A stretch of 64,000 nucleotides of DNA, from the NCBI RefSeq assembly GCF_000801335.2, contig NZ_JSEH01000001.1, positions 186,001 through 250,000 on the forward strand. Reading direction: 5' to 3'. Below the pieces are notes generated by a model that worked only from the letters and a program-made list of their open reading frames with translations, did no database searches and was not told the DNA's origin. Source of the stretch: Desulfovibrio sp. TomC. GTDB taxonomy: Bacteria > Desulfobacterota > Desulfovibrionia > Desulfovibrionales > Desulfovibrionaceae. The position numbers and the translations under genes were made by a program. Positions within the stretch are counted from its first letter, which is position 1. Each line of letters begins with the position of its first letter. Shown here one piece after another: positions 60,376 to 64,000 of this stretch.

Positions 60376-60863
60376 AACGCGCTCATCGGGCCTTGCGGGT
60401 CTTGCGAATCGTCCTGATCGTCCAGTTCGTCCGCATCATCCAACGCATCCGGATCATCATCCAGCGGGTCTTTCGGCCCTTTCGTGCGCTGGGGCAGGGT
60501 CAGGGCAAGAGGCTTGCCCTCAGACCACAGGCCTTCGATATTGTAAAAGGACCGCTGGTCTTCCTGAAAGATATTGACCAGCACGTCGTTGAGGTCGAGC
60601 AGCACCCATTGGCCGGTATTGTAGCCTTCCATGCCAAGGTAGGAAAAGCCGTGATCGCCGCAGTTGGCCAGGACATAGTCGGCCAGAGCCTGGGCCTGAC
60701 GCACGCTGGCCGCCGAGGCCATGACCATGGCGTCGCAGATGGGGCTCAAGCCGGCGACGTCAACGGCCTTGATGTCTTTGGCTTTTTTTTCATGAAGCCA
60801 CAGGGCCACCCGGGCGGCCTTGTGGGCAGGGGAAAGATTGGCATCAGTCGGTTTTGCGGGCAT
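60372..60863 (-). CDS. rsfS: Ribosomal silencing factor RsfS
   Basis: A 163-residue protein; residues about 20-125 are the RsfS domain: KKAKDIKAVDVAGLSPICDAMVMASAASVRQAQALAD and GYNTGQWVLLDLNDVLVNIF, the sequence that binds ribosomal protein uL14 and blocks subunit joining in starvation. The C-terminal 35 residues are an acidic Asp-rich tail, longer than in most homologues. Its stop overlaps gpmI by 4 bases. It is divergent from the paaK-type gene. Confidence 0.94.
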   Translation of the reverse strand: MPAKPTDANLSPAHKAARVALWLHEKKAKDIKAVDVAGLSPICDAMVMASAASVRQAQALADYVLANCGDHGFSYLGMEGYNTGQWVLLDLNDVLVNIFQEDQRSFYNIEGLWSEGKPLALTLPQRTKGPKDPLDDDPDALDDADELDDQDDSQDPQGPMSAL

Positions 60864-61042
60864 TTCATCTCCAAAAAATAGTCATGCCGTCCGGTTCCCG
60901 GACAACGGCAGTGCTCTACGCGATTTGCCGACGTCCCGCAAATGCGCAGCCCTCATTTTTCCCGGCCCTCACTTGACGCCGCCGGTTGCTTTCGGCAGGA
61001 ATCTCCCTTGGATGCGCCTATGACGCCATTTGGAGGAATCCC

Positions 61043-62344
61043 ATGATTTTCGATATGGACATCGAAACCCTGCCCAGGGAAGATCTCGAAGCCCTGCAAC
61101 TCAAGCGGCTGAAAACACAGTGCGAACGGGTCTACGCCAATGTGGCCTTTTACCGCCGGGCCTTTGATGAAGCCGGGATCAAGCCTGCCGATATAAAAAG
61201 CCTGGCCGACCTGCGCTATCTGCCGTTCACCGAAAAGCAGGATCTGCGCAATCATTATCCCTTCGGCCTGTTTGCCGTGCCCAAGGACAACGTGGTCCGC
61301 GTCCATGCCTCCTCCGGCACCACCGGCCGGGCCACGGTGGTCGGCTACACCCAGCGCGACATCGACACCTGGGGCAGGCTGGTGGCCCGGTGCTTTGCCG
61401 CCGCCGGAGCGACCCGCCGCGACATCATCCACGTGGCCTACGGCTATGGCCTTTTTACCGGCGGTCTCGGGGCGCACTACGGAGCCGAGCACCTGGGAGC
61501 CATCACCGTTCCGGTTTCCGGCGGCGGCACGCGGCGTCAGGCCATGCTGCTCAAAGATTTCGGAGCCACGGTCATTTGCTGCACTCCTTCCTACAGCCTG
61601 GTGCTGTACGAGACGGCGCTCGAAGCCGGCATCGATTTCAAGGATCTGCCCCTGCGGGTGGGCGTCTTTGGCGCCGAACCCTGGACCGAAGAGATGCGCC
61701 GGGACATTGAGACCAAGATGGGCATCAAGGCCATCGACATTTATGGCCTGTCCGAAGTCATGGGACCGGGCGTCGGCATCGAGTGCGTTGAGGCCCAGGC
61801 CGGCGCGCACCTCATGGAAGACCATTTCCTGTGCGAAGTCATCGACCCGGTGACCAAGGAGCCGGTGGCTCCGGGAGAGGCCGGCGAACTGGTCATCACC
61901 ACGCTGACCAAGGAAGCCCAGCCGGTCATCCGCTACCGCACCCGCGACATCACCCGCCTGGTGTATACGCCGTGCAAATGTGGCCGCACCTTTGCCCGGA
62001 TGCAGCGCGTCCATGGCCGCAGCGACGATATGCTGATCATCCGGGGAGTGAACGTCTTCCCGTCCCAGATCGAGAGCATATTGCTGGAAACCGAAGGGCT
62101 CACCCCCCACTACCAGCTTGTGGTGCGCCGCGACGGCAACCTCGATACGCTGACCGTCCAGGTGGAAGTGGATGAAAAGATCTTCTCCGACGAGGTGAAA
62201 AACCTCCAGCGCCTGGAAGGCAAGATCCAGAAGAACATCAAGGAATTCCTGGGCGTCACCGCCCAGGTCAAGCTTGTGGAACCCCGGGGCATCCAGCGCT
62301 CCGAGGGCAAGGCCAAACGTATCCTGGACCTGCGTAACGACTAA
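61043..62344 (+). CDS. paaK: Phenylacetate-CoA ligase family enzyme
   Basis: A 433-residue adenylate-forming enzyme with GGAGG 6 bases before the ATG at 61043. The AMP/ATP-binding motif is [14 protein letters not shown], the second motif [12 protein letters not shown], and the hinge region [21 protein letters not shown], with the catalytic lysine in [12 protein letters not shown]. It makes aryl-acetyl-CoA from aryl acetates. In anaerobes a PaaK next to an ACT protein often goes with indolepyruvate oxidoreductase, pointing to aromatic amino acid breakdown. The ACT-domain gene follows 34 bases later. Confidence 0.94.
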   Translation: MIFDMDIETLPREDLEALQLKRLKTQCERVYANVAFYRRAFDEAGIKPADIKSLADLRYLPFTEKQDLRNHYPFGLFAVPKDNVVRVHASSGTTGRATVVGYTQRDIDTWGRLVARCFAAAGATRRDIIHVAYGYGLFTGGLGAHYGAEHLGAITVPVSGGGTRRQAMLLKDFGATVICCTPSYSLVLYETALEAGIDFKDLPLRVGVFGAEPWTEEMRRDIETKMGIKAIDIYGLSEVMGPGVGIECVEAQAGAHLMEDHFLCEVIDPVTKEPVAPGEAGELVITTLTKEAQPVIRYRTRDITRLVYTPCKCGRTFARMQRVHGRSDDMLIIRGVNVFPSQIESILLETEGLTPHYQLVVRRDGNLDTLTVQVEVDEKIFSDEVKNLQRLEGKIQKNIKEFLGVTAQVKLVEPRGIQRSEGKAKRILDLRND

Positions 62345-62378
62345 CGGCTCAGCAGCCGACATCCCGGAGGAAGACGCC

Positions 62379-62810
62379 ATGAAAGCCGAACAGATTTCCA
62401 TTTTTCTGGAAAACCGGACCGGTCGCCTGGAAGAAGTGACCCGCGTCCTGGCCGAAGCCGGCATCAGCATCCGCGCCCTGTCCCTGGCCGACACCTCGGA
62501 CTTCGGCATCCTGCGCCTTATTGTCAGCGACCACGAAAAAGCCAAGGCGGCGCTGAAGGAAAACGGCTTCACCGTGGGCCGAAATGCCGTGGTGGCTGTC
62601 GAAGTTTCAGACAAGCCCGGCGGACTGCACGCCATTTTGAGCCTGCTCAACGCCGGCGGCGTCAATGTGGAATATATGTACGCCTTCGTGCACCAGTGCG
62701 AGCGTTCGGCAGTCATCATCTTCCGCTTCGACCGCACCGATCAGGCCATTGAGCTGTTGCAGAAAAACAATATCGCCATCATTCCCGGGGACAAGCTCTA
62801 CACCATCTAG
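62379..62810 (+). CDS. ACT-domain protein (two ACT domains)
   Basis: A 143-residue protein with GGAGG before the ATG at 62379. It consists of two ACT domains: the first from QISIFLENRTGRLEEVTRVLAEAGI, the second from VVAVEVSDKPGGLHAILSLLNAGGVNVEYMYAFV. ACT pairs bind amino acids and regulate partner enzymes. It sits directly after the phenylacetate-CoA ligase gene and probably senses aromatic or branched-chain amino acids for that pathway; the ligand is inferred. Confidence 0.9.
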   Translation: MKAEQISIFLENRTGRLEEVTRVLAEAGISIRALSLADTSDFGILRLIVSDHEKAKAALKENGFTVGRNAVVAVEVSDKPGGLHAILSLLNAGGVNVEYMYAFVHQCERSAVIIFRFDRTDQAIELLQKNNIAIIPGDKLYTI

Positions 62811-63246
62811 TCCCGGCCCCGACACCCGCGCGCGCCGTCAGCCGTCAGCCGTCCCCCGGCCCTGCGGCGCGCGCCAAAGCCCATATCCCCTGGCCCAAAC
62901 CGGGGACAAGCGTCATCCCCCTCTGCCCCAGACCGCTCCCCCGCCGCCGCCCTGTCCCTGATCACATCCAACCCCGTCCAACGATGCGTCAGACGAGTTC
63001 TTGCCGCGCGTTGTCCTGGGGCCGGGTTGTCTGGTCACAGCCGCTGCCGCCGAGTCCCGTCTCCTGGCTACGTGTCCGACCAGCCCCAGCCTGCCCCGGC
63101 TGGACGCAACCTGCTTCTGGCCTGGGAGCGCACCGACCGCACCGTCTGGCCTGGCCTGAAACAGGATTTCGGCGCAGCCGTCGCCGCGCAGGCTCCGGTC
63201 TCACTGACGCAGCCAACCAAATCACAGAGCCCTGGTCAACAACGCC
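62811..63246. other. Non-coding gap between the ACT gene and the rtcB promoter
   Basis: A 436-base stretch with very high C content. Short open frames of about 90 codons on both strands are Arg/Ser/Pro-rich, lack ribosome sites and overlap each other, so none is called. No tRNA, riboswitch or strong hairpin is recognised. Confidence 0.5.
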
Positions 63247-63277
63247 TTGACAAAAGTCACTCCCCATGGGCTACCAT
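63247..63277 (+). promoter_or_regulatory. Candidate promoter of rtcB
   Basis: A perfect TTGACA -35 hexamer (63247-63252) is followed 19 bases later by TACCAT (63272-63277), a fair -10 match with slightly long spacing, 59 bases upstream of the rtcB start. Confidence 0.4.
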
Positions 63278-63335
63278 CGCCTTATTCTTCTGAATTTGGC
63301 CAAGTCTAATCCTTCTGGCCCAAAGGACCGCTGTC

Positions 63336-64000
63336 ATGGGACCTGTGCTCCGCCAAATCGAGGCTCTGGCCTGGGAATTGCCGCAGACCGGGGCCATGCG
63401 CACGCGGGCCGTTTTTTACGGCAGTCAGGCCGCGGCCAAGGCCCTGGAGGACGGTGTCCTGACACAGCTCGCCAATGTGACCGGATTGCCCGGCGTCGTT
63501 GGCCCGGTCCTGGCCATGCCCGACGCCCATCCAGGCTATGGATTTCCCATCGGCGCGGTGGCGGCTTTCGACCCGGAGGCTGGCGGCGTGGTATCGGCCG
63601 GAGGCGTGGGTTTCGACATTGCCTGCGGCGTACGCACCCTTGTCGGCAACCTTTCCCGGCAGGACGTCGAACCGGTGCGGGAACAGCTGGCCGACCGCCT
63701 TTTCGCCCGCATCCCCTGCGGCCTCGGCCAGGGCGGGGCGCTTCGCCTGTCGGACGCCGCCATGGACAGGATGCTTCGCGGCGGCGCGGCCTGGGCCGTG
63801 GGCCAGGGCTACGGCGAAGCCGGCGACCTGACCCGATGCGAGGAGGGCGGCGTCATGGCCGGAGCCGATCCAGCGGCTGTGTCCGGGCTCGCCCGCAAGC
63901 GCCAGCGCGACGCTCTGGGAACGCTCGGTTCCGGCAACCACTATCTTGAAGTGCAATACATCGACGAGATATACGATCACCCTGCCGCCGCCGCCTACGG
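63336..64000 (+). CDS. rtcB: RtcB-family RNA ligase (3' end outside window)
   Basis: The frame from ATG 63336 stays open to the window end (221 codons seen). Segments MPDAHPGYGFPIGAVAAF and GGVGFDIACGVRTLVGNLS are RtcB hallmarks; the aspartate and cysteine of DIACG bind manganese. Later GTLGSGNHYLEVQ holds the GNH metal motif. RtcB joins 2',3'-cyclic phosphate and 5'-OH RNA ends using GTP. The GTP-accepting histidine lies beyond the window. An archease gene may follow outside. Confidence 0.92.
   Translation, partial: MGPVLRQIEALAWELPQTGAMRTRAVFYGSQAAAKALEDGVLTQLANVTGLPGVVGPVLAMPDAHPGYGFPIGAVAAFDPEAGGVVSAGGVGFDIACGVRTLVGNLSRQDVEPVREQLADRLFARIPCGLGQGGALRLSDAAMDRMLRGGAAWAVGQGYGEAGDLTRCEEGGVMAGADPAAVSGLARKRQRDALGTLGSGNHYLEVQYIDEIYDHPAAAAY

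Noticed and set aside
60953-62737. 594-codon frame antisense to the phenylacetate-CoA ligase and ACT genes
   Set aside because: Shadow of two genes with clear motifs and ribosome sites.
62984-63293. Three overlapping short frames of about 90 codons before rtcB
   Set aside because: Mutually overlapping, Arg/Ser/Pro-rich, no start signals; treated as non-coding.

Overview
The window is high-GC bacterial chromosome with tightly packed, often overlapping genes. The gene set (a selenocysteine formate dehydrogenase with its whole accessory operon, an APS-reductase-like flavoprotein/ferredoxin pair, phenylacetate-CoA ligase with an ACT protein, many short zinc-ribbon proteins, GC-rich intergenic hairpin repeats) suggests a sulfate-reducing deltaproteobacterium of the Desulfovibrionaceae, probably near Desulfovibrio magneticus / Solidesulfovibrio. 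That placement is inferred from gene content and style, not from a database search.

Layout. 0-1.7 kb: end of a ParA-type ATPase, a Pro/Ala-rich protein and an amphi-Trp protein. 1.8-5.1 kb: an overlapping kinase-like (APH) and HAD pair, then two adjacent CULT (cereblon-type) domain proteins. 5.2-11.6 kb: minus-strand run xseA-xseB-ispA-dxs-GDPD-deoxyhypusine-synthase-like. 11.6-12.2 kb: non-coding gap full of hairpins and repeats. 12.2-15.8 kb: two small envelope proteins, ispG, proS; dxs, ispG and ispA together cover isoprenoid precursor supply. 16-20.1 kb: a lipoprotein solute-binding protein, sensor kinase and REC-STAS response regulator in one operon. 20.2-28.3 kb: formate dehydrogenase region fdhE-fdhD-mobA-moaA-(IS1595-type protein)-fdhA-fdhB, with fdhA decoded through an in-frame UGA.

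28.8-31.2 kb: a YidE/AspT-type transporter and a methyltransferase. 31.2-35.8 kb: a DASS anion transporter, AprA-like flavoprotein, AprB-like ferredoxin and Crp/Fnr regulator, which looks like a dedicated uptake-plus-redox module of unknown substrate. 36-38 kb: YaiI-like protein, EamA transporter, a Pro/Tyr-rich exported protein. 38.4 kb: tRNA-Leu(UAG). 38.6-46.4 kb: housekeeping run ilvE, dnaX, ebfC, recR, recD2, a flippase-like membrane protein and thiD.

46.6-54.7 kb: signalling block with a chemoreceptor, a TPR protein, an HD-GYP phosphodiesterase and a very large class I adenylate cyclase carrying pentapeptide repeats. 54.8-60.9 kb: minus-strand run rsfS-gpmI-zinc ribbon-M50 protease-(zinc ribbon fused in frame to) pgm, plus two small proteins. 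61-64 kb: paaK-type ligase, a double-ACT protein, a non-coding gap and the start of rtcB.

The best candidates for undescribed biology are the paired CULT proteins, the AprBA-like/DASS/Crp module, the transposase-like protein embedded in the formate dehydrogenase operon, the solute-binding-protein/kinase/REC-STAS system, and the pentapeptide-repeat adenylate cyclase.
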